A DNA stretch of 60,508 bases from NCBI GenBank assembly GCA_902525035.1, contig CABZFN010000005.1, positions 17,501 through 78,008 on the forward strand, written 5' to 3'. This DNA comes from an uncultured Alphaproteobacteria bacterium (GTDB lineage Bacteria > Pseudomonadota > Alphaproteobacteria > HIMB59 > GCA-002718135). The notes below the pieces were generated by a model. It was not told the DNA's origin. It saw only the letters and a list, made by a program, of their open reading frames with translations, and made no database searches. Positions within the stretch are counted from its first letter, which is position 1; each line of letters opens with the position of its first letter. Positions 38,279 to 47,389 of the stretch are shown here, in pieces. Both the position numbers and the translations under genes were made by a program.

Positions 38279-39609
38279 TGTTCAAAAAAATACTGATTGC
38301 TAATAGAGGTGAAATTGCTTTACGTGTTCTTAGGGCCTGCAGAGAATTAGGAATAAAAACTGTAGCTATTCACTCTGATGTTGATGAAAATGCAATGCAT
38401 GTAAGAATGGCAGATGAAAGTATTTGTGTAGGACCAGCCTCTGCACAATCTAGTTATTTAAACATACCTGCAATTATAACTGCTGCAACATTGACTGATG
38501 TTGATGCAATTCATCCTGGATATGGTTTTTTAAGTGAAAATCAAAGGTTTGCCGAAATTATTGAAGAACACAATATTAAATTTATTGGACCAAAATCAGA
38601 ACATATCAAAATGATGGGTAACAAAATTGATGCAAAAAAAATAATGGACGAAACTGGGGTGCCAACAGTAACAGGTATAAATGACTTAAGCGATAAAAAT
38701 AAAATTGGAAAATTTATAAAAAAAGTAAAATACCCAATTATAGTAAAAGCAGCTAGTGGTGGTGGTGGAAAAGGAATGAGAATTGTCACAGAAGAAGATG
38801 ATTTGAATAAAGCTATAAATGAAGCAAAAATTGAAGCAAAAAAATCATTTAATGATGAAAATGTTTATTTAGAAAAATTTTTAACATCTCCTAAACATAT
38901 TGAAATTCAAGTTCTTTGTGATTCTTTTGGAAATGTTGTTACTCTTGGAGAAAGAGATTGCTCAATTCAAAGGAAGCATCAAAAACTTATTGAAGAAAGT
39001 CCAAGTTCAGTTCTAACAAATGAAAATAGAGAAAAAATTTCTGAACTTTGTAGAAAATCCATGAAAGAAATCGGATATGAAGGAGTTGGAACATTAGAAT
39101 TTTTATATGAAAATAATGAATTTTATTTTATGGAAATGAATACAAGATTGCAAGTTGAACACCCAGTAACAGAAATGGTTACTGGAATTGATCTTGTTAA
39201 GGAGCAAATTCTCGTCGCTAATGGTGAAAAACTTAAAATAAAACAAGAAGATATAAAACTGAAAGGTAGTTCAATTGAATGTAGAATTAATGCCGAACAT
39301 CCAGAGAGTTTTATACCATCACCTGGTAAGATAACACAATATCATCAACCTGGGGGACTAGGTATTCGAGTAGACTCAGCTGTTTACGATGGATACTCAA
39401 TTCCATCTCACTATGATAGTATGATTGGTAAGCTAATTACCTACGGCGCAACAAGATCAGAAGCTCTAAAAAAAATGAATAGAGCACTAGAAGAATATGT
39501 AATTATGGGAATAAATACTAATATTCAACTACATCAAAAAATTATTCAAACTGATGAATTTAAAAGAGGAAGTTACAACATTAATTTTATGACAAATTTA
39601 ATTGAGTAA
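38278..39609 (+). CDS. accC: Biotin carboxylase subunit of acetyl-CoA carboxylase
   Basis: This 443-residue ATP-grasp enzyme carboxylates the biotin of AccB. It has KILIANRGEIALRVLRA (4-20), the glycine-rich ATP loop ASGGGGKGM (about 160-168), LGERDCSIQRKHQK and EMNTRLQVEHPVTE with the catalytic arginine. Length is typical. Its stop overlaps the start of aat by 8 bases. Confidence 0.98.
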   Translation: MFKKILIANRGEIALRVLRACRELGIKTVAIHSDVDENAMHVRMADESICVGPASAQSSYLNIPAIITAATLTDVDAIHPGYGFLSENQRFAEIIEEHNIKFIGPKSEHIKMMGNKIDAKKIMDETGVPTVTGINDLSDKNKIGKFIKKVKYPIIVKAASGGGGKGMRIVTEEDDLNKAINEAKIEAKKSFNDENVYLEKFLTSPKHIEIQVLCDSFGNVVTLGERDCSIQRKHQKLIEESPSSVLTNENREKISELCRKSMKEIGYEGVGTLEFLYENNEFYFMEMNTRLQVEHPVTEMVTGIDLVKEQILVANGEKLKIKQEDIKLKGSSIECRINAEHPESFIPSPGKITQYHQPGGLGIRVDSAVYDGYSIPSHYDSMIGKLITYGATRSEALKKMNRALEEYVIMGINTNIQLHQKIIQTDEFKRGSYNINFMTNLIE

Positions 39610-40255
39610 AATAATTGATTTAAACAGCTTAATAGAATTTTATAAAAAAGCTTACTTTCCGATGGCCGATAGTAAGTATTCTGAAGAAATAAAATTTTAT
39701 AAACCCAAATTAAGATTTGTCATTCCAATTTCAATTTTACATTATCCAAAGAAACTTTTTAGCGAGTTTAAAAAAACAAAATATAGTTTTAAAATTGATC
39801 AAAATTTTACAAAAGTTATAGAGTTATGCAAAGAGATAAAAAGAAAAGATCAAGATACTTGGATTAATGAAATTATTTTGGATACATATATTGAATTACA
39901 TAAGATAGGTAAATGTCACAGTGTAGAATGTTATGAAGACAACAAACTAATTGGTGGTTTGTACGGTTTACATATAGGATCATGTTTTTTTGGTGAAAGC
40001 ATGTTTAGTTTAAAGACAAATACAAGTAAGTTTTGTCTACTTTATTTATTGGCAATATTGAAAAAAAATAATTTTTCCATTTTAGATTCACAGTTTTTCA
40101 ATCCTCATTTAGTTCAGTTTGGAGCGTATGAGATAGAAACTGAAATTTATGAAAATAAACTTAAAGAAAGTTTAGAGATTGAAAGTATTTTTAAGGATAT
40201 TAATAATTTTCAAGAAGTCTTATCGTTACTACAATCAACTAACCAAAGATCATAA
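39602..40255 (+). CDS. aat: Leucyl/phenylalanyl-tRNA-protein transferase
   Basis: This 217-residue N-end-rule enzyme adds Leu or Phe to N-terminal Lys or Arg of proteins for ClpAP degradation. It starts with TTG inside the accC stop region. It has YFPMADSKYSEEIKFYKP near the N-terminus, HSVECYEDNKLIGGLYG (about 103-119), IGSCFFGESMFS and the closing LDSQFFNPHLVQFGA block. The 3' end overlaps the convergent DUF2155 gene by 46 bases. Confidence 0.92.
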   Translation: MSKIIDLNSLIEFYKKAYFPMADSKYSEEIKFYKPKLRFVIPISILHYPKKLFSEFKKTKYSFKIDQNFTKVIELCKEIKRKDQDTWINEIILDTYIELHKIGKCHSVECYEDNKLIGGLYGLHIGSCFFGESMFSLKTNTSKFCLLYLLAILKKNNFSILDSQFFNPHLVQFGAYEIETEIYENKLKESLEIESIFKDINNFQEVLSLLQSTNQRS

Positions 40256-40614
40256 ATAGGATTTTCTAAGGGAGTGACATCAGGAGAAGAAGAAATCATC
40301 CAGCCTTTATAAATATTAGTGTTTTCATAATTGATAGTATCATAGACATCTATCAAAACATAATCTTCAGGAATTTCAGTAGGAGGAGTGCTACCGCAAT
40401 ACAAAACTTCAATATTTAAAGTCTCCCATGATATTTTAGAGTTAACAAGAATATCTTTTGTAGAAACTTTATTAGTAGTTTTATTTAATAACTTAAAAGA
40501 GGCATATTTTTTTTCAATAGTCTCAGCAGAGACAGTTAGCGGTAGGAGAAAAAAAAATGTTGCTCTAATTAGGAGTCCAAGATTTATATTCTTGTTCTTT
40601 TTTTTCTGGATCAT
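40210..40614 (-). CDS. DUF2155-family exported protein
   Basis: Starting at the ATG at 40614 the protein has 134 residues, with a signal peptide ending about ...LPLTVSA. An ATG at 40656 is also in frame but would deepen the overlap with the preceding gene. The mature part contains ASFKLLNKTTNKVS, ILVNSKISW and the C-terminal YDLWLVDC, which match DUF2155, a periplasmic family of unknown function restricted to Alphaproteobacteria. It overlaps the NDUFA12 gene by about 50 bases in another frame, and converges with aat. Confidence 0.82.
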   Translation of the reverse strand: MIQKKKNKNINLGLLIRATFFFLLPLTVSAETIEKKYASFKLLNKTTNKVSTKDILVNSKISWETLNIEVLYCGSTPPTEIPEDYVLIDVYDTINYENTNIYKGWMISSSPDVTPLENPIYDLWLVDCSNDKTS

Positions 40615-40921
40615 AATTTTTTGAAAGAGGATGAGATGATGGAAAATATGCATCACTAGTACCAGTCATATTTGGTTTATGATTTTTTTGCCATTTGTAT
40701 TTATGCGAATAGTCAAGAGGAGGATTATCAATAGTTTTGTGCAGCCAGGCATGCCAGTGAGGTGGAATATTTGATGCTTCTATTTCATCTTTAAAAATTA
40801 CCCATCTTTTTGCTTTTAAATTTTTAAAATCTTTAGAACTACAGAAATATTTATTTCCTAATTCATCACTACCAACTAAGTTTCCTTTAAACCATGTATA
40901 AATTTTTGTTCCTAATGACAT
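40565..40921 (-). CDS. NADH:ubiquinone oxidoreductase 17.2 kDa-like subunit (NDUFA12 family)
   Basis: From the ATG at 40921 this is a 118-residue protein; the upstream in-frame start lies inside pyrC. The family motifs are GNLVGSDELGNKYF (about 14-27), RWVIFKDEIEASNIPPHWHAWLH split over about 39-61, and the C-terminal YKSWTP. NDUFA12 homologues are accessory subunits of respiratory complex I in mitochondria and Alphaproteobacteria, so this is good evidence for the class of the organism. Confidence 0.93.
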   Translation of the reverse strand: MSLGTKIYTWFKGNLVGSDELGNKYFCSSKDFKNLKAKRWVIFKDEIEASNIPPHWHAWLHKTIDNPPLDYSHKYKWQKNHKPNMTGTSDAYFPSSHPLSKNYDPEKKEQEYKSWTPN

Positions 40922-40938
40922 TAATAATTCTATAAAGA

Positions 40939-41973
40939 TTAATGGACTACTTTCCAATTAATTTTTTTATTAGCATAAAAATTCTTAACCTGAATACCTT
41001 TATAACTAGATAATTCTGACATAATCCATTCTTTTTTTTCTAATTTAATTTTTTTATCATTGATTGGGAAATTATAATGTTTTGCACCATTAATTGAACA
41101 AAATATCTCTAAATTATCAATTGCATTTTCTTGATCAAAAATTTCTGCATATAATTCTATTGAGCAAGGGGAGGAAAATATTCCTGGCTTAGATGACATG
41201 TCAGGTTTTTTTTCTTGAATTGGGTGTGGGGCTGAGTCTGTACCTAAAAAAAATTTAGAATTATTGTGACATGCGGCTTTTCTTAATTCTATTAAATCAG
41301 TTTCGTTTTTAACAACTGGCATACAAAAATGGTGGGGATTAATATAACTATCATGAAATACATCCTTTTTTGTTAAAAGCATATGGTGTGGTGTAATTGT
41401 TCCAGCAATATTTTCATTTTCTTTCACATAGTTTACTCCATATGAAGTTGATACATGTTCGAGTGTGATTTTTAAAAACGGAAATTTTTGTCTAATAATA
41501 CTTAATTCATCATCTATAAAATATTTTTCTCTATCGAAAATATCAATATTGTCAGCTACTTTTTCACCGTGAATTAATAATGGACTTTTTTCTTCTTCTA
41601 AAATCTCCAAAAATTTAAAAATTTTTGAAATGTCGCTTACTCCATAACTTGAGTTTGTAGTTGCATTTGAGGGATAAAGTTTAGATCCAAAGAAAATTTT
41701 ATTTTGTATACCTTTTCTAAAATCTTCTAAATCTAAATTTTCATTTAAATAACAAGGTATAAGTGGTTCAAAATTATTACTAGATGCTCTATTTAAAAGT
41801 TCTTTATAAGCAAAGACCTTATTAGTATCTGTTATGGGAATTTCTGTATTTGGCATTGCCACACATCTATTATTTATTCTTGAGGAGAAATTAGTAACCA
41901 TTTCTAACATATCGCCTTCTCTAAAATGTACATGCCAATCATCAGGCTGAATTATTTCAATATTTTTATTCAC
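40939..41973 (-). CDS. pyrC: Dihydroorotase, class II (PyrC)
   Basis: This 344-residue zinc amidohydrolase of pyrimidine synthesis closes carbamoyl-aspartate to dihydroorotate. The start codon is GTG. The HxH zinc motif is in DDWHVHFREGDML (about 11-23). The bridging lysine is in FFGSKLYPSNATT, followed by LLIHGE and the GTDSAPHPIQEK segment with the catalytic aspartate. It is the E. coli-type enzyme rather than the multifunctional type. It overlaps the GT9 gene by 8 bases. Confidence 0.97.
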   Translation of the reverse strand: MNKNIEIIQPDDWHVHFREGDMLEMVTNFSSRINNRCVAMPNTEIPITDTNKVFAYKELLNRASSNNFEPLIPCYLNENLDLEDFRKGIQNKIFFGSKLYPSNATTNSSYGVSDISKIFKFLEILEEEKSPLLIHGEKVADNIDIFDREKYFIDDELSIIRQKFPFLKITLEHVSTSYGVNYVKENENIAGTITPHHMLLTKKDVFHDSYINPHHFCMPVVKNETDLIELRKAACHNNSKFFLGTDSAPHPIQEKKPDMSSKPGIFSSPCSIELYAEIFDQENAIDNLEIFCSINGAKHYNFPINDKKIKLEKKEWIMSELSSYKGIQVKNFYANKKINWKVVH

Positions 41974-42889
41974 AATAATTATTTTTTTGTAATGTAAAAT
42001 AAATCTTTTCTACATTTATAGAGTCCATATATGACTTTGTTTTATCAATATTTATACTTTTAAAATAGTCATAGCTTTCATTTGTTCTTATAACTTGTGA
42101 ATCTTGCATAAATGGACCGTAAATCACATCATTTGTTGGGCCAAATAATACTATAGACTTTAATTTTGTGGCAGAAGCCATATGTGATAATCCTGAATCA
42201 TTTCCAATAAATAATTTTGATTTCTTCATATAAGCAGCAGTTTGAGTCAATGATGCACCAAATAAATTAATTATCTTATTACTATCAATATTTTTTGTTA
42301 TTTCATTTAAATAATTTTCTTCTTCTGATTTTGAACCAACTAAAATAAATTTAATATTTTTATTTTGAGATAAAATTTTGATTAATAGTGAATTATAATT
42401 TTTAATACTCCAAATTTTTGGTTTCCAATTTCCACCTGGAAATATAACAAAATATTTAAAATCATCGGACAAATGTTTTGTAACTATTTCTTCTTCTTCT
42501 GTATTTGTCTCAATAAACAAATCTGAACAATCAAATTTAAAGTAATTAGATAATTGCTGTACATGGTTTAGATTAGATTTTTTTTTAAAAATAAATTTTT
42601 GCTTATGTTTCAAAAAATATGATAACAACGAACTTCTAAAATCAATAATTATATCCCACTTCTTTCCATAACACTTAGAAATTATATCTAACCAATGCAT
42701 ATTGTATCTTTTTTTTGAAACAGTGATTATGGTTTCTACAGATTTAAAGTTTTTGAAAATTGATTTTGCAGATGGGCCAATTACAAATGTAAATTTAGTT
42801 TCAGGATATTTATTACTAAAATAATTTATTACTCCAGTTGATAGAATTGTATCTCCAATAAGATTTGACGAAATAACAAGAATTTTCAC
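41966..42889 (-). CDS. Family 9 glycosyltransferase (heptosyltransferase-like)
   Basis: This 307-residue GT-B enzyme of the ADP-heptose:LPS heptosyltransferase family starts with GTG. It has ISSNLIGDTILSTGVI (about 6-21), FPGGNWKPKIW (about 148-158) and the donor-binding GNDSGLSHMASA (about 227-238), then IVLFGPTND. It likely adds a sugar to the lipopolysaccharide core at the inner face of the cytoplasmic membrane. Which position it serves cannot be told. It is divergent from ygfZ with a 45-base gap. Confidence 0.9.
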   Translation of the reverse strand: MKILVISSNLIGDTILSTGVINYFSNKYPETKFTFVIGPSAKSIFKNFKSVETIITVSKKRYNMHWLDIISKCYGKKWDIIIDFRSSLLSYFLKHKQKFIFKKKSNLNHVQQLSNYFKFDCSDLFIETNTEEEEIVTKHLSDDFKYFVIFPGGNWKPKIWSIKNYNSLLIKILSQNKNIKFILVGSKSEEENYLNEITKNIDSNKIINLFGASLTQTAAYMKKSKLFIGNDSGLSHMASATKLKSIVLFGPTNDVIYGPFMQDSQVIRTNESYDYFKSINIDKTKSYMDSINVEKIYFTLQKNNYCE

Positions 42890-42934
42890 AGAAATATTAC
42901 ACTTTTAATATATTCAATATATATTTAGATAATT

Positions 42935-43765
42935 ATGAAAGATAAATACTTTTTTCATCATCTGAATTCAAGATTTTTTGAGATTTCTGGAAAAGATAGT
43001 AAATCATTTATTCAAAATTTAATTACTAATGACATTGAAAAATGTAACGATGGATCAATTATTTATTCATGTCTATTAACTCCTCAAGGTAAATTTTTAG
43101 CAGATTTTTTTATATTCAATATAAATGAAAACTATATTTTTGAAACTAATGATAAATTTTATAGTAATTTAATAGGACGATTAAAAATTTATAAACTTCG
43201 TTCTGATATAGAAATTAAAGAAATTAATAATCTAAATTCTTATTCATTATTCAATATAGATTATAAGGGTGATTATAATGTTTATTTATATGATCCTAGA
43301 AATTTAAACTTAGGTAAAAAACTTATAACGAATAAAAAAATTTTAATTGAAAAAGAGAGATTGAAAGAAATTAATGAAACAGAATATCACGAGATTTTAA
43401 TTAATCATATAACACCCTATTCACCATTTGATATTTTAGAAAATAAATCTTTATTATTAGAAAATAATTTTGATAATTTAAATGCTATTGATTGGGATAA
43501 AGGATGCTATGTGGGTCAAGAAATTACTGCCAGAATGAAATACCGTGGATTACTCAAGAAAAAACTTTACGCTTTAAAAATAAAAAGTGGAAATGTGCTA
43601 GAGGGAGATGAGTTGATAGTAGATAATAAAAAAATAGGTACAATTGTATCAAAAGCAAATTCAAATATTTTTGCAGCACTAAATATTAATTTTGTTAATG
43701 AAATAAAAAGTAAAAATCAAAATTTAGTAATTAACGATTCATTATCTTTAGATTTTTTAAACTGA
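42935..43765 (+). CDS. ygfZ: Folate-binding YgfZ/GcvT-like protein
   Basis: This 276-residue folate-dependent protein helps assemble or repair certain iron-sulfur enzymes. The family signature KGCYVGQEITARMKYRG (about 189-205), with its conserved cysteine, is intact. The N-terminal segment SRFFEISGKDSKSFIQNLITND matches GcvT-like folds. It overlaps the convergent MFS gene by 9 bases. Confidence 0.93.
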   Translation: MKDKYFFHHLNSRFFEISGKDSKSFIQNLITNDIEKCNDGSIIYSCLLTPQGKFLADFFIFNINENYIFETNDKFYSNLIGRLKIYKLRSDIEIKEINNLNSYSLFNIDYKGDYNVYLYDPRNLNLGKKLITNKKILIEKERLKEINETEYHEILINHITPYSPFDILENKSLLLENNFDNLNAIDWDKGCYVGQEITARMKYRGLLKKKLYALKIKSGNVLEGDELIVDNKKIGTIVSKANSNIFAALNINFVNEIKSKNQNLVINDSLSLDFLN

Positions 43766-44905
43766 AAATTTTTTTCTATAAAAACTTACTGGAATTATTA
43801 AAATAATAAAAATTATGAGCATTGGAACAAATATATTATTAATTCCATAGTTGTTAGCTATAAATCCTAATGAAGCTGGAGCCCCTATAAATGTTCCGTA
43901 AACTGCAATTGAAATTATTGTTATCCCTACTCCACTGTCAATTCCCTCAATTTTTCCAGCTAAACTATATGCGATAGGAACAATTGAGGATGCTCCTATA
44001 CCTAATAATGAAAAACCAATAATAGCTCCATAAATACTGCTGAAATTAGATAAAATTATTAAACTTATAATCGTTGATAAAAATAAAAAGAAAATCAAAA
44101 GAAAAACTCCGATTTTATCTCTTACCCAATCACCACTAAATCTTCCGATAACCATAAAAATATTAAAACTTAGAGTTGCTAAGCCGATATAGAAACCATC
44201 AACTTGAATAAAATCTCTCATATAGAGAGCTCCCCATGCATCAACACTTCCTTCCGTTAGAGCGTTTGCCATTGCAATTAATGCTAATAAAAAAATAAGT
44301 AAGGGCCAAATAAAAAATATGTTTTTTTTACTGGAGTCTTCTGATTTTGTTTCAACTTGTGACTCTAAACAAAGTACAAAGTACAAACTCAAAGGAAGAA
44401 GAATGATGACATACAAAAGTATATTAAAAAGAAAAGAATAATTCCACTCTAGTAAAAAGCTTGTAATTAGAGACCCAAACAAAACTCCAAGACTCCAAAA
44501 TGCATGAAACCCTGACATCATTGATTTTTTTTCTCTAACTTCTAAATTTGATGCATAAACATTGCATGCTATTTCGAATGCACCATAACTCATACCAAAA
44601 ACAAATGAGAAAACCATAAAAAGCCATAACTCTTGAATGAAAGGTACTGGCAACCACAAACAACCTTCGGCAATTAAGGTGCATGTTAAAATAGATTTTG
44701 TAGAAGTTTTCAGAATAAGAGCATTTGCAAAAATCATTGCAACAATTGAACCAATTGCAAATGATAACATAATATATCCAACACCAACATAATCAGTTTG
44801 AAGTTGATCCTTTATGGTAGGTATCCTAATAGCCCATAAACCTACATAACAAGCAGTTATAAAAAAAATAATTTTTATTGCATGAATATCACTAACTTTT
44901 TTCAT
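43757..44905 (-). CDS. MFS transporter, YbjJ-like
   Basis: This 382-residue membrane protein has about 12 hydrophobic helices. It has WAIRIPTIKDQL after helix 1, SFVFGMSYGAFEIACNVYA in helix 4 and VDAWGALYMRDF after helix 7. These match the E. coli YbjJ branch (fucose-permease-related) of the major facilitator superfamily; the substrate is unknown. It is the last gene after sppA, a small membrane gene and glyS on this strand, separated from glyS by 9 bases. Confidence 0.88.
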   Translation of the reverse strand: MKKVSDIHAIKIIFFITACYVGLWAIRIPTIKDQLQTDYVGVGYIMLSFAIGSIVAMIFANALILKTSTKSILTCTLIAEGCLWLPVPFIQELWLFMVFSFVFGMSYGAFEIACNVYASNLEVREKKSMMSGFHAFWSLGVLFGSLITSFLLEWNYSFLFNILLYVIILLPLSLYFVLCLESQVETKSEDSSKKNIFFIWPLLIFLLALIAMANALTEGSVDAWGALYMRDFIQVDGFYIGLATLSFNIFMVIGRFSGDWVRDKIGVFLLIFFLFLSTIISLIILSNFSSIYGAIIGFSLLGIGASSIVPIAYSLAGKIEGIDSGVGITIISIAVYGTFIGAPASLGFIANNYGINNIFVPMLIIFIILIIPVSFYRKKFSV

Positions 44906-44914
44906 ACAATTTTA

Positions 44915-46276
44915 TTAATTAAAATATTTTTTGTAATATTCAGATAAATTTTCGATAGAAACTCTTTCCTGTTTCATAGTATCTCTATCCCTAACAGTAA
45001 CACTTTTATCTTCTAGAGTTTCAAAATCTACAGTTAAACAAATTGGTGTTCCTATTTCATCATGTCTTCTATAATTCTTACCAATGTTTCCTGAATTTTC
45101 TAAAACAACTCTACCCAATCCCAATTTCTGTAGATTAGACTTTATTTCTTTAGATAAATTAACTAATTCCTCTTTATTCTTTTTGAGAGGAATAACTGCA
45201 GCTTTAATAGGTGAAAGATGAGGTTTTAGAGATAAAAGAATTCTTTTATTATCTTTATCTACATTTTCTTCACGATAAGCTTCATTTAATAAAGCAAGAA
45301 CTCCTCTATCTACACCAGCTGATGGCTCAATTACGTAAGGAATATACCATTTTTTTTCTTCTAAATCTTGAACAGCTAATTTCGTAGTTGAAGAGGAGTT
45401 TTTCATAACTTCTGATGTAATTTTAAAATCGTTTTGATTTTTAGTATGAGAACCTAAGTCAAAATCAGTTCTATTTGCTACCCCTTCTAGTTCTTCTTCA
45501 CCGTGAGGAAACACATAATTGATATCAACAGTTCTTTTTGAGTAGTGAGCTAGTTCATTTTTTTCTACTTCAATTTTTTTTAAATTTTCTTTTTTTATGC
45601 CTTGATTAACCCACCATTCTATTCTCTTATTTATCCAATATTCATGCCATTCATCATCAGTACCTGGTTTAACAAAAAACTCTAATTCCATTTGTTCAAA
45701 CTCTCTAACTCTAAAGATAAAATTACGAGGTGTTATTTCATTTCTAAATGCTTTTCCCATTTGTGCGATACCAAAAGGAACAGTTCTAGAAGTTGAATCT
45801 AATATATTTTTAAAATTAGTAAAAATTTGCTGACACGTTTCTGGTCTTAAATATGCGAATGATGAACCATCATCTACTGGTCCAATTGCAGTTTTAAACA
45901 TTAAATTAAAAGGTCTTGGATCAGTAAGATCTTCCGATTTACAATTTGGGCATTTATTATTTTCAAATAATTGATCTGCTCTCCACCTTGACTTACATGC
46001 CCGACAATCAACTAGAGGATCAGTAAAAGTATCTTCATGGCCTGAATGTTTTAGAACTACTGGAGAACTTAAAATTGACGCATCCAAACCTTCGGTATCA
46101 TCTCGTTCATATACTATTGATTTCCACCAAGCTTGTTTAAGATTATTTTTAAACTCGACTCCCATTGGTCCATAATCATATAACCCTTTAATACCACCAT
46201 AGATGTCATTTGATTGAAATAGAAAACCTCTTCTTTTACAAAGAGAAACTAACTCTTCCATTGTTTGTGCAGTCAT
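44915..46276 (-). CDS. glyS: Glycyl-tRNA synthetase, single-chain (alpha2) type
   Basis: This 453-residue class II synthetase is of the eukaryote/archaeal/Gram-positive type, not the two-gene glyQ/glyS type common in Proteobacteria. It has [16 protein letters not shown] (10-25), a zinc-binding insert with CRAC and CPNC, the motif 2 region [15 protein letters not shown], and a C-terminal anticodon-binding domain with [16 protein letters not shown]. Motif 3 is [13 protein letters not shown]. The gene follows the 53-residue gene by 7 bases. Confidence 0.95.
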   Translation of the reverse strand: MTAQTMEELVSLCKRRGFLFQSNDIYGGIKGLYDYGPMGVEFKNNLKQAWWKSIVYERDDTEGLDASILSSPVVLKHSGHEDTFTDPLVDCRACKSRWRADQLFENNKCPNCKSEDLTDPRPFNLMFKTAIGPVDDGSSFAYLRPETCQQIFTNFKNILDSTSRTVPFGIAQMGKAFRNEITPRNFIFRVREFEQMELEFFVKPGTDDEWHEYWINKRIEWWVNQGIKKENLKKIEVEKNELAHYSKRTVDINYVFPHGEEELEGVANRTDFDLGSHTKNQNDFKITSEVMKNSSSTTKLAVQDLEEKKWYIPYVIEPSAGVDRGVLALLNEAYREENVDKDNKRILLSLKPHLSPIKAAVIPLKKNKEELVNLSKEIKSNLQKLGLGRVVLENSGNIGKNYRRHDEIGTPICLTVDFETLEDKSVTVRDRDTMKQERVSIENLSEYYKKYFN

Positions 46277-46283
46277 ATAACTC

Positions 46284-46445
46284 TTAATCTTTTGGTTTAT
46301 ATTCTTTCGTTCTTGGATCTTTCTCTAAATCGATTACTGAGTCATTATTTACTTTATTATTAGTGAATTTGTCTTGTTTTTTTTTCTTAAATCTTAAAAA
46401 TAATAAAATAGAAGCTAAAATTATAACTAAAACTAGAAATTTCAT
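46284..46445 (-). CDS. Small single-pass membrane protein (53 residues)
   Basis: The ATG overlaps the sppA stop codon (TAATG), which argues for translational coupling and a real gene. Residues 2-18 ([17 protein letters not shown]) form one membrane helix. A lysine cluster follows, then a polar tail ending [15 protein letters not shown]. That layout puts the tail in the cytoplasm. I do not recognise a named family. It sits between sppA and glyS. Confidence 0.75.
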   Translation of the reverse strand: MKFLVLVIILASILLFLRFKKKKQDKFTNNKVNNDSVIDLEKDPRTKEYKPKD

Positions 46446-47275
46446 TACAAACCAAACCTAGAAAACATAATTCGTTCTTCAATTTTATTTAAAATTTCAT
46501 CAGAATTAAATATTGAAGAAGAAAACCTACGTTGTAAAAATGATTTTTTTTGACTGATTATTTTAATTTTAATTTGTTTTCCAAACTTCTCTTCTAAAAT
46601 TGGTTTTATTGCACCAATACCATCTGCTAAACCTAAATCGATAGCTTTATTACCAACCCAAAATAAACCAGAAAAGATGTCATCTAATTTATTCTGATCG
46701 AGTTTTGAACCTCTTCTATCTTTTACATAATTAATAAAATTATCATGAATTTGTTCTTGAATATTTTTTAATCTATCAATGTCTTCCTTTTTTTCTTCTT
46801 TGAAAGGATCAAGAAAACTTTTACTTTTTCCAGATGTATACACTCTTCTTTCAATTCCAACTTTTTTTAATAGATCAACAAAACCAAAACCTGGTGAAAT
46901 AACACCTATTGAACCAATAACAGAGTTTTGATCAATATATATTTCATCAGCAGCACATGCTAACCAATAACCACCAGAAGCTGCAACATCTTCAACGAAT
47001 GCTAAAACTTTTTTGTTTTTTTCCTTTGCCAGATCAATGATCCTTTTTGCTATTAAAGAGGATTGTGTAGGAGAACCTCCAGGTGAATTAATGACTAAAC
47101 CTACAACAGGAGATTTTTTATCAGCAAATAACTTATCAATTAATTTTTCTAAATTGTTGATTGCTAAGCCAGAGCCTGTTAAGCCTGACTGTGATGATAT
47201 AATGCCAGATAAACGCAAAACCGGTATTGTAGTACTCTTTGAAAATAACATTTTAAACATGATATCTAATAACAA
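46445..47275 (-). CDS. sppA: Signal peptide peptidase SppA (S49 family)
   Basis: This 276-residue single-domain S49 protease resembles the short SppA of Alphaproteobacteria. The start may be any of the ATGs at codons 1, 6 or 9. It has VLRLSGII (about 19-26), NSPGGSPTQS (about 63-72), the catalytic serine in EDVAASGGYWLACAADEI, and IGVISPGFG. The lysine general base lies in the KSKSFLDPFK stretch. It has only a short hydrophobic N-terminus. It is the first gene of sppA-small ORF-glyS-MFS. Confidence 0.94.
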   Translation of the reverse strand: MLLDIMFKMLFSKSTTIPVLRLSGIISSQSGLTGSGLAINNLEKLIDKLFADKKSPVVGLVINSPGGSPTQSSLIAKRIIDLAKEKNKKVLAFVEDVAASGGYWLACAADEIYIDQNSVIGSIGVISPGFGFVDLLKKVGIERRVYTSGKSKSFLDPFKEEKKEDIDRLKNIQEQIHDNFINYVKDRRGSKLDQNKLDDIFSGLFWVGNKAIDLGLADGIGAIKPILEEKFGKQIKIKIISQKKSFLQRRFSSSIFNSDEILNKIEERIMFSRFGL

Positions 47276-47389
47276 AAGTTAATCTTTTCTTAAAGCGTTA
47301 TGTAGCATTTGTTTGTAATTTTGGTAATTTGAGTTTAAGTGCGTCAATTAAGTTAATGAATTAACATAATATTCTAATAGTTAGACTTA

